From Allomyces macrogynus ATCC 38327 (taxonomy: Eukaryota; Blastocladiomycota; Blastocladiomycetes; Blastocladiales; Blastocladiaceae): a stretch of DNA of 64,000 nt. The notes below the pieces were generated by a model that was not told the origin of the DNA, searched no databases, and was given only the letters and a program-made list of their open reading frames with translations. Below are positions 1 through 10,667 of the stretch, one piece after another. Position 1 is the stretch's first letter; each line of letters opens with the position of its first letter. The DNA is taken from the NCBI GenBank assembly GCA_000151295.1, contig GG745340.1:434593-498592 (forward strand), in the 5' to 3' direction. Position numbers and translations under genes: made by a program.

Positions 1-2080
1 CCGGCTGGGCTCGTCGCGGACCGCGACGCGACAGCGCTCGACCGGCTGCTGGCCATGGTCTTAGACCAACCCGACACGTCCGTCTCATCCGACGCGATCA
101 CGTCCCGCTCCACCATGTCCCCGCGCGCGGCGCTGCATTCCGTCCTCGACCTAATCACGTCCGTGATTGACCTCGACGCTTCCCGGAGGCAGCGGCGCCT
201 TGTGATTTACGAGGCCGTCGACCAGGAACTCGACGATCTGCGCACGCAGTAGGCCGACCTCGAGTGCTTGCTCGGCAACGTCGGTCGCGACGTTGCCGCG
301 CAGGTGTCGCCGCCACTTGCCGCGCTCGTGCATGTCCTGTACTTCCCGCAGCTCGGGTTTCTGGTTGCCGTCTCGCGCACGGTCCTCGCGCAGTATGTGC
401 GCGCCGTGCTTGCGAGCGACGCGGCCACGGACCTGATGGACGCTGATCCGGCGACATACATGGACCCGGGCGCAGCCATGTACGCCGGCGGCGCCGGATC
501 ATCGGCGTCGCGCCCGCCCACGGCTACCATCGATCCGCCGACGCTGACCAACGGCACCGCGCACCCGCACCATGCGACGACCACTCTCCACCCGACGGGC
601 ACTGCGGCGGCGACCGGCACCGACTCGACGGCGACGGATGTCTCCGACTCCGAAATCGCGCGGGTCCTGCTCCCGACCCACATTGACGCCGTTGCCAGAA
701 TAGACGTCCATTTCCGCATTCCGGGGAACGTCGAATTCAAGAACGCGCAACTGCGCGCGCTTGACGCGCACATCGGCGACGTGCACGGCCTGCTCGCTGA
801 CCGCGAACTCGAAATCTTGCACGCGCTCCGCACATACTTGAAGCCCGTGGAGAGCGTGCTGTTGCAGGTGCACCGGCACCTCGTGGACTTGGATTGCTTG
901 ATGAGTCTCGCCGAGGCGGCGGCGCGGTTCGATTACACGCGGCCGGTGCTAGTCGAAGGCGGGGCCGGCCTGCACGCGGTCCGCGAGCGGCACCCGATCC
1001 TGGAACTCGCGGTCGCCACAGGAGTCGCGGCGCCGAGCCGGGCTCGAGGACGCGCCGGTGCGGGGGCGGCGGTGGCGACGCCGCAGGCGATTCCGAGTGT
1101 TATCGAGCTCGGGAGTGCCGGCGCGCCGCGGCTTGCGCTGTTGACGGGACCCAACTCGTCGGGCAAGTCGGTCTCCTTGAAGATGGTCGGCGTCGTCGCG
1201 TATCTCGCGCATTTGGGAAGTTATGTGCCCGCAGCGAGCGGCGCGCAGGTGCCGCTCACGGATAAGATCTTGACGCAGGCCTCGGCGCGGGAGCCGGTGT
1301 CGAGGGTGCTTACGCTCGTGGTGGTGAGGGCAGGTCAGGTCGCTCACTCGGCGTCGGATGGTAGATGGAGAGCGCGTTCATGATTGACCTGCAACAAATC
1401 AGCCACGCGGTGCGGCAAGCGACGTCGCGGTCTCTCGAGCTCATCGACGATTTCGGCAAGGGCACCTATACCGAGGACGGGATCGGGCTGCTCGTCAGTG
1501 TCCTGCGCCATTTCGCGACGTTGGGCTAGCATGCGCCGCTCGTCCTTGCCGTCACGCACCACACGGTACTTCCGCGCGCTTGACCAACCTTCTCCACCAG
1601 TTCTTGATGCTTACCCGCGGTCGGATCAGAAATCCACGCCAACAAGCTCCTAGCCGACACCCTGCCGATCCGATACCTGACAACCCGCGTCTTCCGCAAC
1701 CACGACGATGCGCTCGTCTACCTCTACGCGTCGTCGAAGGCCGGTGCGTCGAGTCGCTCGGCGGCCTGTGCGCGCTCCTTGCGGGCGTGCCCGCTCGCGT
1801 CATTGAACGTGGTACGTCGCGCCCACACCTCTCCATTTTGATGCGACCGCACCTGTGTCTCACCGCGTACTCACTAGGTCTTGAGGCGTCGCACCGGTTC
1901 GCGCAGCTCGAGCGCATGGACCCGCTGTATGGGCACGCGGCGCGGCGCGCGGCTGAGGCGAGGACGTGGGATCTGGTCGAGCGGTTCTTGCATGCGGATT
2001 TGTGTGATCCGCGGCAGTTGGAGGAACTGGTCGCGGACGTCACGGGGATACCACGGGTGCACGAATGCAACACTTCGTGA
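1..2080 (+). CDS. MSH5: MutS homologue MSH5, 3' part, disrupted
   Basis: Meiotic MutS-family ATPase; MSH5 pairs with MSH4 to stabilise crossover intermediates and has no mismatch-binding role. The gene enters from the left edge. The Walker A motif is [13 protein letters not shown] (about 1147-1185), and the NSSGKS form is typical of MSH5. Walker B follows as [11 protein letters not shown], then [20 protein letters not shown] near the C-terminus. Likely exons are 1-1305, 1365-1565, about 1630-1811 and 1878-2080. Oddities: TAG at 250-252 interrupts otherwise continuous homology in frame 1; TAG at 1527-1529 sits between RHFATLG and HAPLVLAV in the same frame; one base seems missing near 1726 (a C after ctctac restores [11 protein letters not shown]); the junction into the third exon is also one base out of phase. 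Either a recent pseudogene or a gene with consensus errors. Family assignment is firm; intactness is not. Confidence 0.82.
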
Positions 2081-2318
2081 CAACTTGGATGCCGGTTCTT
2101 GGAGTCGTCAGTAACGTTTTCAATGGAAGTCGCTGTGCCTGTTGTTTGCGATCCGGTATGCGACCGAGTTCTTGGGCCTTGCCACATCCACGGCCATTGT
2201 GTCAAGCCGAACAATGTTAATTGGTATTGACGGACATGAACTGAACAGAGCGACCAGCATCCGCGCTTTCAAAAAGTAACAAAATATTCACGAAACGACC
2301 AACATCCAACGAAAAATA

Positions 2319-3308
2319 TTACCATTCACAACGCATGCAGCTCCATGACCCTCCTCGATCCAGGTACCCAATGCGCTGCTCTAGCTCATGGAGCACGCCC
2401 TCTGAGATCAAGTTCCCGCAACCGGATATTGGATACGCGGCCCCGCTCATGCGAATATGGACGCGTTTCGCGTGCTTCTCTGGCAGACGTTTCGTCCAAA
2501 CCACCAGCCCATTGCCAAGTCGATCGTCGACGTGACAATTCTGGAGTTCCAAGACACGCAGCGACAGGGGCATTTCCGCCGCCCAACGATACGGATCCGG
2601 GTCGTCATCCAGAATGTGCTCGTTGCCATACAACATAAACTCAACCAGCGTCGATGGAAGCGTGCGCGGCAGTTCAGTAAGCGCGTTGTAGGGTAAATTG
2701 TGTCGGCGCAACCGTGGCGGCCACCCGCTTGGAAACATGGCCATCAAGTCTGACAAGATAACCCCATCCCCTCGAAGTGATAATGTGGTGAGTGAATCCC
2801 AAGGTGCAGACCATGCAGCAAAAGCGTTGGGCCAAATTTGACCCCACTCGTGGCATAATTCCAATTTTATCTCGCGGACTGTGGGCGGCAGGTGGATGGC
2901 CGTGAGACCACTTGTCGGAAGTGACGTTGATCCGAAAATGGCGAGCTTGCGCAGGGTAGGCGACAGGTGTGAGTTGACGATTTGGCCCCATGGTGTTTGC
3001 CACATCAAAAAGTTCAATTCGAGAGTTTGGGTCGCTGTTAGGAAACTGGCCAATATGTAATCGACAATTGCGACCAGCTTCTCGTTCTCACTGGATTCAA
3101 TGCTACCCGAATTGTGCACCTGCAGATTGACGTGCTCAATCATCAGCGGGGCAAGTGGTAAAGGCTGTGGCTCACTGAGCGGCGTGAGTGGGTGGAGCGT
3201 CAAGCACTTGAGGGGCACAGCGGAAGATGTGGAATGAGTGCGCAAGCACCTTCGCGCCCAAAATCTGTCAGAACCCGATCCATAAATTGAACTGCAAGTA
3301 TCAATCAA
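2319..3308 (-). pseudogene. Truncated LRR-type protein, paralogue of the gene at 6713-8569
   Basis: An open frame of about 329 codons with no convincing ATG near its start (it opens with TTG). From about residue 30 it parallels the second half of the 618-aa protein at 6713-8569: LSPTLRKL, GSTSLPTSGL, LTELPRTLPSTLVEF, DPDPY and VDDRLGNGLVVW all have close counterparts there. The N-terminal F-box-like half is missing. Likely a partial duplicate in inverse orientation to its source. It could still be expressed as a short LRR protein, but no promoter or start is evident. Confidence 0.6.
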
Positions 3309-3891
3309 GCTTATGTGCAGGTGTCAACGAGACGCTCTTGCTTCAGCGCTCACTCCGCGAGAAGATCAATCTTCCAAAGCAATGTGCTTGAGGCGCTTTA
3401 CACGATCGTCAACCAATGCCTGGTGGAAAGACCCGTTTCAAGCACAACGCTTACCTCTCTCATACCAATCGCCCCATCACTCACCAACTGTGATGTTCGA
3501 GACAGCCAAACACCACACGACGCGCAGGGCATGGCCCATCTGAGACTTCTCCAGCAGTTGAAGCGGCAAGGACTGGGCGTGTGAGATTCATACTGGCGGC
3601 GACTAGCCTTGACCACCTTTGAAGCTTCGCGCGTCTCCATGCTATATTCATCATCCACGCCCGCTTTGATGTCAAGAAGGCCATCACCGCAGGTCAAATA
3701 GGGGGGAGCCCAACACAATCTATTGGAATTCGGCTCGCGTTTGGCGATGCTGGGAAGTCAATGTCAAACGCATGTGGAGGGAGAACCGAATGCAGATTGC
3801 CGCAATGTATCTACATGGCCCACATATCAAACAAAACCCCACCACACGACTTTGGTCAACCACCTCATCAAACTTCAAAGGCGACCCTTCA
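3309..3891. other. Interval without a supportable gene
   Basis: Short overlapping frames on both strands, none with recognisable similarity or codon bias. It lies between the truncated LRR copy and the DUF4246 scrap, so decayed remains of either are possible, but I could not align them. Confidence 0.4.
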
Positions 3892-4086
3892 TCAAGGCCA
3901 TAAAACAAACTCGATTCCTCGATAATCGTAGTCTTCACACTCGGGCCATTGGATCGTGCTGCGGAACTGGATTTTCGCGTCGAAAATGTTGTCGAGGTCG
4001 AAAAAATACAGCGCCGTCGCCACATTCGCCTCATTGGCCATGCCCGCAATGCGCCTTGAGGCATCGTTCTGGTCCGTCATGGTAAA
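3892..4086 (-). pseudogene. DUF4246 gene fragment
   Basis: About 60 codons on the minus strand match the region around the metal-binding part of the DUF4246 protein encoded just downstream: GMANEANVATALYFFD here against GMANEAIVATALYYYD there, followed by similar FRS.IQ.P and FRG/YRG segments. The frame then ends at a stop where the full gene continues. No N-terminal or C-terminal part was found nearby. A relic of a tandem duplicate lying in the same orientation as the intact gene. Confidence 0.6.
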
Positions 4087-4367
4087 ATGATATGCTGGGA
4101 ATGCAAGAGGACAAGATTGATGGTTCACGTCCTTGCACCAGACGGCGGTGCGGCCGAAACATATGATTGAGGCAGGGTCATGCATTGGCCTCAAATGTCA
4201 CGAACAGAGGAAGGCCAAGCCTGAAGCCGAGAACACCAAAGCGTAAGGCATACTCTCAATCCATCAAAGCTCAAGCAAACAAAATGCAACAGCGTCGCGC
4301 AAATCGAGGCCTAACACAGCAAACCAGAGGCCCAACACAGCAAACCATCAGGGCTCAACACAACAAA

Positions 4368-6044
4368 CTAGTGCTCACACAAGTTGAACGATTGAGCGAA
4401 CGTCAGCTCATTGCTCGCGCCGACAAAAGCAGTGCGCTCGTCCATCAGCTCGAGCCGCAACGTCTTGGCCTCTTCGAGAGTCATGACCGCGCCAACCTCA
4501 TTCACAATCTGGTCGAGGACCTCCCGCGGCACCTTGGGTGGGAACGCGCGCCGTTGGGCCGCCCAAACGTCGGCGACCCACTCGGCCTGCTGTGGCGCGA
4601 CACGACTCGTCGATACAACACGGTCTCCAAGCGCCGAGCTCGGGTCCACGAGAAAGAAGGCGACGATCTTGCGGTGGCCCGGCTTGGTCTTGTCGACGAG
4701 CTCGAACGGCGCAACCTGGTGCTGATACGTGTTAGGGAACGCGACCAGCCGCCCATGGCGCGCCGTCACGGCGCCGCGGTCCTGGACGAGCGCCGAGTTT
4801 GACCCAAGCCCGTAGACGATGCTCATCCCGCGAAAGTCGGATTGCTCGTAGTCGGGTCCCTGGATGCCGCTGCGGAACCGCAACTTCGACTCGGAAATAT
4901 TGACCACATCGTAATAGTAGAGTGCCGTAGCCACGATGGCCTCGTTGGCCATGCCCTCAATGTGCCACGACCCGCCCGGGTAGGTCGGGTTGTCGACTGT
5001 CAAGTGGATGTTAGCAAGCTTGGTGATGACCTTGAGCGTGCGACCGCGCAAGCTGAGCGGCGACAGTGCGTTGCCGACCGCGTCGTACTTGGAGGGCGGG
5101 TCCGGGATCTCGGGAATGCGCGTATCGTACCACTCGTCCATTCGCTCGTCGTAGTCGGACGCGTCCTCGTCGAGCTCTGGTTCACAGTCGTACCACGTGC
5201 GGGGCGACGGTGAAATGCGCAGCGGGACCGGGTCATGCAGGCGCGCGAGCACGCGCTCGAGGAGCGGCAGCGCCGACTCGAAAATGTGCGCGAGCGTCGG
5301 GTAGAGCGCGCCGTGTCGTTCCGGGTGCAGACTGTTGACGTAGGATCGAATCGTGACCTTGCCGTCAGCATCGACGGCAAAATCGGCAGGCAGCCACTGG
5401 AACCGCGACGAGACAAACTTGTCCGGGATGGGGCGCGAGCCGTCTTGGAGTTTATGCGGCGGGTCGACGGCTTCTCCGCCGCCCAGGCGCAGTTTCCAGT
5501 TGTCGAGAGAAACGGACGCATTGATCTCGGGCACAACGAGCGTGCGGCCGTAGACGAGCGGGAAGAGCGACGGATGCACCAAGTCGAGCACTTGGTTGTT
5601 CGACCGCGGGTGCCAGTCCTTGCAACGGTCGGGGACGCTTTCGAGCAAGGTCGCGACTTGTTCAATGAGCGCTGCGCGCACGGTATTGGGCACAGCATCG
5701 TCTGACACGAACACGTTATCGACGGCTGCGGCAATCGGTTCGTGCTTGGCCTGGTAGTCGAGCTCCTTGAGCACGTATTGCCAGTCGGGCTCGGGCATGT
5801 TCTGCTCGCGCGCCGCGGTCACGACTTCGGCTGTGAGCTTGGCGCGAATGGCTGGGTCTTGCCACTTGCGCGCCCACAGGTGCTTGTCGCGCACAGCCTC
5901 GAGCAGCGCGCACATGTCCATTTCGCGCAAGGTGCGCGCCATGTAAATCGACATTTCATTCATGTAGTCGTCGGTCCGGTCCGTGAAGGGCAATGGCAGC
6001 AGGCCCCGCGCGCGCAGGGCATCATTGGTGCGTTGGTCGCTCAT
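4368..6044 (-). CDS. DUF4246 family protein, 558 aa, probable 2OG-Fe(II)-like oxygenase
   Basis: Single-exon gene. ATG at 6044 (MSDQRTND) is preferred over the far upstream start at 6305, because the extra 87 residues look like untranslated sequence and the decayed paralogue at 18902 also starts MSD. DUF4246 is a fungal family of 500-600 aa whose C-terminal half resembles 2-oxoglutarate/iron oxygenases. Family landmarks are visible: SYVNSLHPERHGALYP in the middle, then GGSWHIEGMANEAIVATALYYYD, ARHGRLVAFPNTYQHQVAPF and PGHRKIVAFFLVDP. The His of WHIEG, the His of TYQH and the Arg of GHRK are plausible metal and co-substrate ligands. Substrate unknown. At least two broken copies exist in the window (3892-4086 and 18902-20330), so this is the only apparently intact one. 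Confidence 0.8.
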   Translation of the reverse strand: MSDQRTNDALRARGLLPLPFTDRTDDYMNEMSIYMARTLREMDMCALLEAVRDKHLWARKWQDPAIRAKLTAEVVTAAREQNMPEPDWQYVLKELDYQAKHEPIAAAVDNVFVSDDAVPNTVRAALIEQVATLLESVPDRCKDWHPRSNNQVLDLVHPSLFPLVYGRTLVVPEINASVSLDNWKLRLGGGEAVDPPHKLQDGSRPIPDKFVSSRFQWLPADFAVDADGKVTIRSYVNSLHPERHGALYPTLAHIFESALPLLERVLARLHDPVPLRISPSPRTWYDCEPELDEDASDYDERMDEWYDTRIPEIPDPPSKYDAVGNALSPLSLRGRTLKVITKLANIHLTVDNPTYPGGSWHIEGMANEAIVATALYYYDVVNISESKLRFRSGIQGPDYEQSDFRGMSIVYGLGSNSALVQDRGAVTARHGRLVAFPNTYQHQVAPFELVDKTKPGHRKIVAFFLVDPSSALGDRVVSTSRVAPQQAEWVADVWAAQRRAFPPKVPREVLDQIVNEVGAVMTLEEAKTLRLELMDERTAFVGASNELTFAQSFNLCEH

Positions 6045-6712
6045 GATGCTGGTTGAGTGAGCGTCAAAGATGGCGCGGCGGCTGTCGTAAACTGTGCGAA
6101 GGTGGACCGCAAATGTGCGAGGTTGGGCAGCAAGTCGAGAATCGTGCTGCTTGCTGTTCCAAGCTTGGGGCAGCGATGCCTTTTGAGGGAGGAAAAGTGA
6201 CTCGACGCGTCTTTGCGTGGGGATGGGAGAGGATGGGAGACGTGTGTTGCCACCTGGCTCGACAAACGTGACACGTTGGCTGGTGCTCGCGATGAGGCTC
6301 GACATCCGTAAAGCGATTGTTCTTCAGAACCACACCTTCGCTACACTTGACACGATGCTTTCGAGGGTGCTTTTGGGCGCAAACCAACTTTTGACGATCA
6401 TCACACCTCTTCTTACCTGACAGTTTGCCGGCACATAGGGAAGAGCTCTTCAATGATTCTCAAACCTCAAATCGGAGATGCGTTTTGTGTTGATTGCCCC
6501 AGACTGCCCAGGAGAGATGATAGTTGCCCATGCCCTGGCACAGAACTGCTTCATCCATTTTTTGATCACGTTGCGTTCGCAACGGCATCCGCGACTTGCC
6601 AGCAACAGAAGCACTGACAGCAACCACAACAGCCAACTTCTTGCAAGTTTACCCCGCTACTACTTGAACAACGAACCTGCCCTCCAGCTGCCGATTCGCG
6701 ACCACATTTGGG
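6045..6712. other. Divergent intergenic region
   Basis: Lies between the divergent DUF4246 (-) and F-box/LRR (+) genes and must hold both promoters. No clear TATA element, repeat or RNA gene seen. An open frame extends upstream of the DUF4246 ATG but looks non-coding. Confidence 0.4.
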
Positions 6713-8569
6713 TTGTTCTCCAGCGACCGCAGCTCCACCCATATGCAGCACCCTGCACCAATCCAAGCTCCATCGTCGCACATTGAGCATTTGCCACTTG
6801 ATGTTCTCGAGAAGTTGTGCCTGTTCGTGCGCGACACGTGGCCCCGCGACTCGTTGCTGAACCTCGCATTGGCCTCGCCAGTCTTATACGTGCCTGCTAT
6901 CCAGACGGCAGTGCGCGCTCCGGGTTGCAATGTGGAATGGCGCATCATTGATATCCACAATGAGTCTGTGGAACCTCATCTCTTGACGCAGCCTTTGCCG
7001 GTCGGGACCTTTGTTGCATTTGTTCCAGCACGCGACCGTTTGCAGCAATCTGCTCCCCAATCGATTCCACAGTGGTATCTGGTACTCCCGCTGCGGTCCA
7101 CGGAGCGTGTGCCCGTGTCGTTTGCCGTCTCCACAAGTGGGGCATACCGAATTGCTTCCAGAGCGTGTTCAAAGTGGTCTTTGCTCATGGCGCCGTGCGA
7201 GCAGATCCGGAGTTACAAGATTAGCAATGACAGTGTCGCCCATGTCGTCCTTCCGCCAAGTTTGAAGACGCTGGTGTTGCAGAATAATGGCGCGATCCCA
7301 GATGAACGGTGTTATGAGCTTCCAAGCACGCTCCAGTCGCTGTCTGTCTCTATTTCTGATCGCTCGCACTTTGATTTCGCTGTGCTCGCGTCTCATATGC
7401 CGCCGTTCTTGCGCTCGCTCTTGCTCTCGATTGACGTCGAGGAACATGCCAGTATTGATCGCGCGTTCGCTCTCGTGATGGCGTGTCTTCCTGCGACGCT
7501 TGAACAGCTCCAGGTTGAGGTGAGCGCAGAGTGCTGGGATACAAAGTCAGATTTTGGGCGTGAATGTGCTCGTGCTCTCATTGAGCGTATTCCGTATCTT
7601 CCGCGACTGATCGAGTTGCACCACTTTACCTGGCCCGTCTCGTGTTGGGCTGATTTGTACGCTGCGCTCGTTCAGAAACAGGTTTGCCGCGTCGCTCTGT
7701 CCCTCAAGGAATTGACGCTCTACTTTATCCACCCACTTACGTTGCCCGACATGCCGCTGCCCGTGCGGCCAGTGCAAGAACCGCTGCAGATCGATCATGT
7801 GAACCTGCAGCTGCACGACACGGGCCTGTTCGAGCGCAGCGACGATGAAGAGTTGGCCACCATCGTTGACGCTGTGCTGCCCAGTTTCCCAATGGCAACA
7901 AAATCGCTCGAAGTGGGATTTTTGACTTGGCAGCCACAGTGGTCGCAGGTCGTCAAATCGCGGCTGTCACCGACCTTGCGCAAGCTCGAAGTGATTGGTT
8001 CAACGGGGCTTCCATCCAGTGGACTTGCGGCGATCCGCTTGCCGCCCATGGTCCGCGACCTGAGCGTGGAGGCCTGTGTTGAGCTGGACAAGGTTCGAGA
8101 CCTCGTTGCATCGTGGTCCAGAGTGTGGGAGTCGCTCGAAACGCTGTCGTTGAGCAGGAACAGGTTGACGCCGTCGTACCTGACTGGCATGTTTCCAAAC
8201 GGGTGGCCGGTGCATATGCGACGGCTCGATTTATCCTTCAATCAGCTCACCGAATTGCCGCGCGCGCTTCCGCCCTCACTTGTCGAGCTTCGTTTGACCG
8301 GTAACGATCGCATCTTGGTTGACGAACCGGACCCGTACGATTGGGCGGTGAAATTGCCGTTGTCTCTTCGCGTTTTGGGCCTGTACTACTGCCGCGTCGA
8401 TGACCGGCTTGGTAATGGTCTGGTGGCGTGGGCTCAGCACCTCTCCGAAAAGCATGCGCAGCGCGTTGAGATTCGAATCAGTTGCTGGACGACTGGGATC
8501 TCAGTCTCAGAGGACGTGCTGAAGGAGCTGGAGCGGTGCGTTGGGCACCTGCATCGAGGGCGATGCTAA
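6713..8569 (+). CDS. F-box-like/LRR protein, 618 aa
   Basis: Uninterrupted single-exon frame. ATG at 6713, with a second ATG at 6743 as an alternative. Residues about 23-65 (HLPLDVLEKLCLFVRD and following) resemble an F-box, which would link substrates to an SCF ubiquitin ligase; this is a weak match judged by eye. The remainder has repeated leucine-rich segments such as LPPSLKTLVLQNN, LPSTLQSLSVSI, LSPTLRKLEVIGSTGLPSSGL and HMRRLDLSFNQLTELPRAL, as expected for an LRR solenoid. A truncated paralogue lies at 2319-3308 in inverse orientation. Ends in TAA. Specific target unknown. Confidence 0.7.
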   Translation: MFSSDRSSTHMQHPAPIQAPSSHIEHLPLDVLEKLCLFVRDTWPRDSLLNLALASPVLYVPAIQTAVRAPGCNVEWRIIDIHNESVEPHLLTQPLPVGTFVAFVPARDRLQQSAPQSIPQWYLVLPLRSTERVPVSFAVSTSGAYRIASRACSKWSLLMAPCEQIRSYKISNDSVAHVVLPPSLKTLVLQNNGAIPDERCYELPSTLQSLSVSISDRSHFDFAVLASHMPPFLRSLLLSIDVEEHASIDRAFALVMACLPATLEQLQVEVSAECWDTKSDFGRECARALIERIPYLPRLIELHHFTWPVSCWADLYAALVQKQVCRVALSLKELTLYFIHPLTLPDMPLPVRPVQEPLQIDHVNLQLHDTGLFERSDDEELATIVDAVLPSFPMATKSLEVGFLTWQPQWSQVVKSRLSPTLRKLEVIGSTGLPSSGLAAIRLPPMVRDLSVEACVELDKVRDLVASWSRVWESLETLSLSRNRLTPSYLTGMFPNGWPVHMRRLDLSFNQLTELPRALPPSLVELRLTGNDRILVDEPDPYDWAVKLPLSLRVLGLYYCRVDDRLGNGLVAWAQHLSEKHAQRVEIRISCWTTGISVSEDVLKELERCVGHLHRGRC

Positions 8570-9128
8570 CCAGGAATTTCATTTGTTTTCTTACTTTGCA
8601 TCTGGTCATATATTGCCTGTCCTGTCAGTCACCAAATTGGACTTGTCAGCTACGCATATTGAAAGCGGACATGGCTGAATCGTCAGCCGCTATTTGGTAA
8701 TGCTTATCTTGGCGCTGTTGTTCGCGCTTGATGTTTCAAAAGTATCAACGGGAGCTCTTGAGCAGAAGCAGATGCACAATGATGACGGCGCCCGACACCA
8801 CGCTCGATGCCAACGTTGGCAGTGCGGACATTGCGGGCTCCACGACTGCGCGGTCCGCTGTAGTGCAAGAAATGACGGAGAAGGCGGAAATGATGCGTGG
8901 CAGGGATGCGCAGTGGGCTAAACTTGGAGAGCCGATGGGGGGTGGGTGTTGTTGGTCTTGACCAGAGAGTGCGGTGTTGCCCACATCCCTGGTTTGATGT
9001 TTGATGCATCGAGGAGTTGGGGGCAGACGCGTTGAGCGGCCGTTGGTCAAATCACTTCCGTTTGTCCGAAACACATCCCAAACCACGCGCCCATTTCAAC
9101 ATCCCTCAAGCCTGCCCCACGACCATCC
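8570..9128. other. Convergent intergenic region
   Basis: Between the convergent 3' ends of the LRR gene and BCD1. No supportable gene, repeat or RNA seen. Confidence 0.4.
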
Positions 9129-10445
9129 TCAACCCGACGCTGCGCTGCCCATATCCGTCAGCAGCGCCGACTCTAGCTTGTCGAGTTGATCCGGCGCGAG
9201 CGACTGCACAAATGCGGCCAGCGACGGCACCGACGGCAACAGCCCTGCCTCGTCATCCCCACCCACCGCATCCTCGTTCTCGTCGTCTGGCACGCCTGCG
9301 GGCACCGGGTCCTCCATATCTATCTCGGCAATCTCGCCCTCCTCCTCCTCGTCGACCTCGCCCTCTTCGGCCCCTTCCTTGGGCGCGCGGTCACTTCCAG
9401 CCGGCGGGACCACGTACGCGACCTCCGGCTGGATCGGGTCGCGCGTGACCCAGACCGTCGGGAACTCAACAAGCACCTGCGACTGGATCGCGTCCATGAG
9501 CGGCTGGTCGGTGGCGAGCGCGACGACGGCCGGCACGTTTCGCGAATTCGCGTGCGGGAAGGGGCGCTTGAGGTACATGTGCGTCGCCGAGTCGCCGTAC
9601 CATGACTTGAGCCGAGTGTGTGTGCGCGGGTCTTTGAGCGATTGCGGCGATGCGGGGTCGAAGAGCGGAGCCATGGCCGAGGCAAGCGTGGCGGCGGCGT
9701 GGACGCGCGGTAGGGTGACGGTCAACGGTTCAGACGAGGCCGTGTCGGCGTTTTCGGCGGGGAGGTCGATGAAAACGAACTCGATGGTCCAAAACAGCTT
9801 GTCTTGTCTGTTCGAAACGAGCCAACGTCAGAAAGGCTATTCCATCCCAGCACGGGAAAATGCAAACGCACTTCGCATCGTAGTAGCTCTGGTTCGCAGT
9901 CGCGCGCGACATACCGCGCGGCAAGAACCGCAACCGCACGCCGCGCTTGCCCGCCTGCGTGACGAGGTACCGCTGCTTGGGCGTCAATTTACCGGCGCGT
10001 GCCGCGCGCGGGCCCGCGACTTTGTGGATGACCGGGTCCTTGACGCGCGCGCGCGCCGACACGTCGGCAGTGCGTGCCACGTCCTCGAGGAACGTGTAAT
10101 CTGTTCACCAAGCAGAGACTCGATGAGAGTGCTGTCCTGGCAAAAGCGGCTGTGGCGAAATGGATGGATGCACCCACCACTATAGAGCGTGTTCTCATCA
10201 TACTGCTCCATGCTCACAAAATGCGTCTTGGACCGCTGCCCATCGCAGTTTTCGGCGGCCTTATGCTGCTTGACGCAGGCGAGGCTGCAGGTGCGCGCCG
10301 AGCATCGCGGGCACTTGTACTTGGCGTCATTGGCCGCGCACACGCCGCATAGCGCTTTTCCAGATGCTGGTGCGAGTGGCACTGGTGCTCGCGCTGATGA
10401 TTCAAGTGCAGATGGTGTTGCAGGTGCGGTTGGTGATGTTGACAT
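9129..10445 (-). CDS. BCD1: Box C/D snoRNA protein BCD1 (zf-HIT), 391 aa
   Basis: Nuclear assembly factor needed for box C/D snoRNP biogenesis and stability (BCD1 in yeast, ZNHIT6 in animals). Three exons in order: 10445-10178, 10100-9872 and 9807-9129; introns are 77 and 64 nt with GT..AG ends, and the spliced length is a multiple of three. Exon 1 encodes the HIT zinc finger CGVCAANDAKYKCPRC followed by TCSLACVKQHK, then the hallmark FVSMEQYDENTLYS. Splicing gives DYTFLEDVA, then KRGVRLRFLPRGMSRATANQ, and across intron 2 KLFWTIEFVF, all classic BCD1 positions. The C-terminal third is acidic (EEGEVDEEEEGEIAEIDMED) and poorly conserved. ATG at 10445 (MSTSPTAP) gives a short alanine/proline-rich leader before the finger. 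Confidence 0.88.
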
Positions 10446-10667
10446 GGTCACGAGTGAGGTTGCAGCGCGTGGAAAGAGAGAGGACCAAGTCGGCTGCGAG
10501 CAAAGGAGAAATGCGTGGCCGAGCCACAACACATCTGATCACAATCTTTCCACCACTCGCGCAACTTGCTGCCTTGCGACACCACGAATTTTGGATCAAC
10601 CACAGCTGAAGCGCGCGCAAATCATTGCACCAAGACTTGTCCACCCTCTCAACCGGCGCTCATCAAA

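Noticed and set aside
1..2080. Reassignment of TAG to a sense codon, suggested by two in-frame TAGs in MSH5
   Set aside because: TAG ends D-amino-acid oxidase directly after SKL and also ends AFG2B, NUP62 and the Zn2Cys6 factor at expected places, so it works as stop here.
6045..6305. 87-residue N-terminal extension of the DUF4246 protein
   Set aside because: The sequence lacks protein character, and the paralogue at 18902 starts with the same MSD as the internal ATG at 6044.
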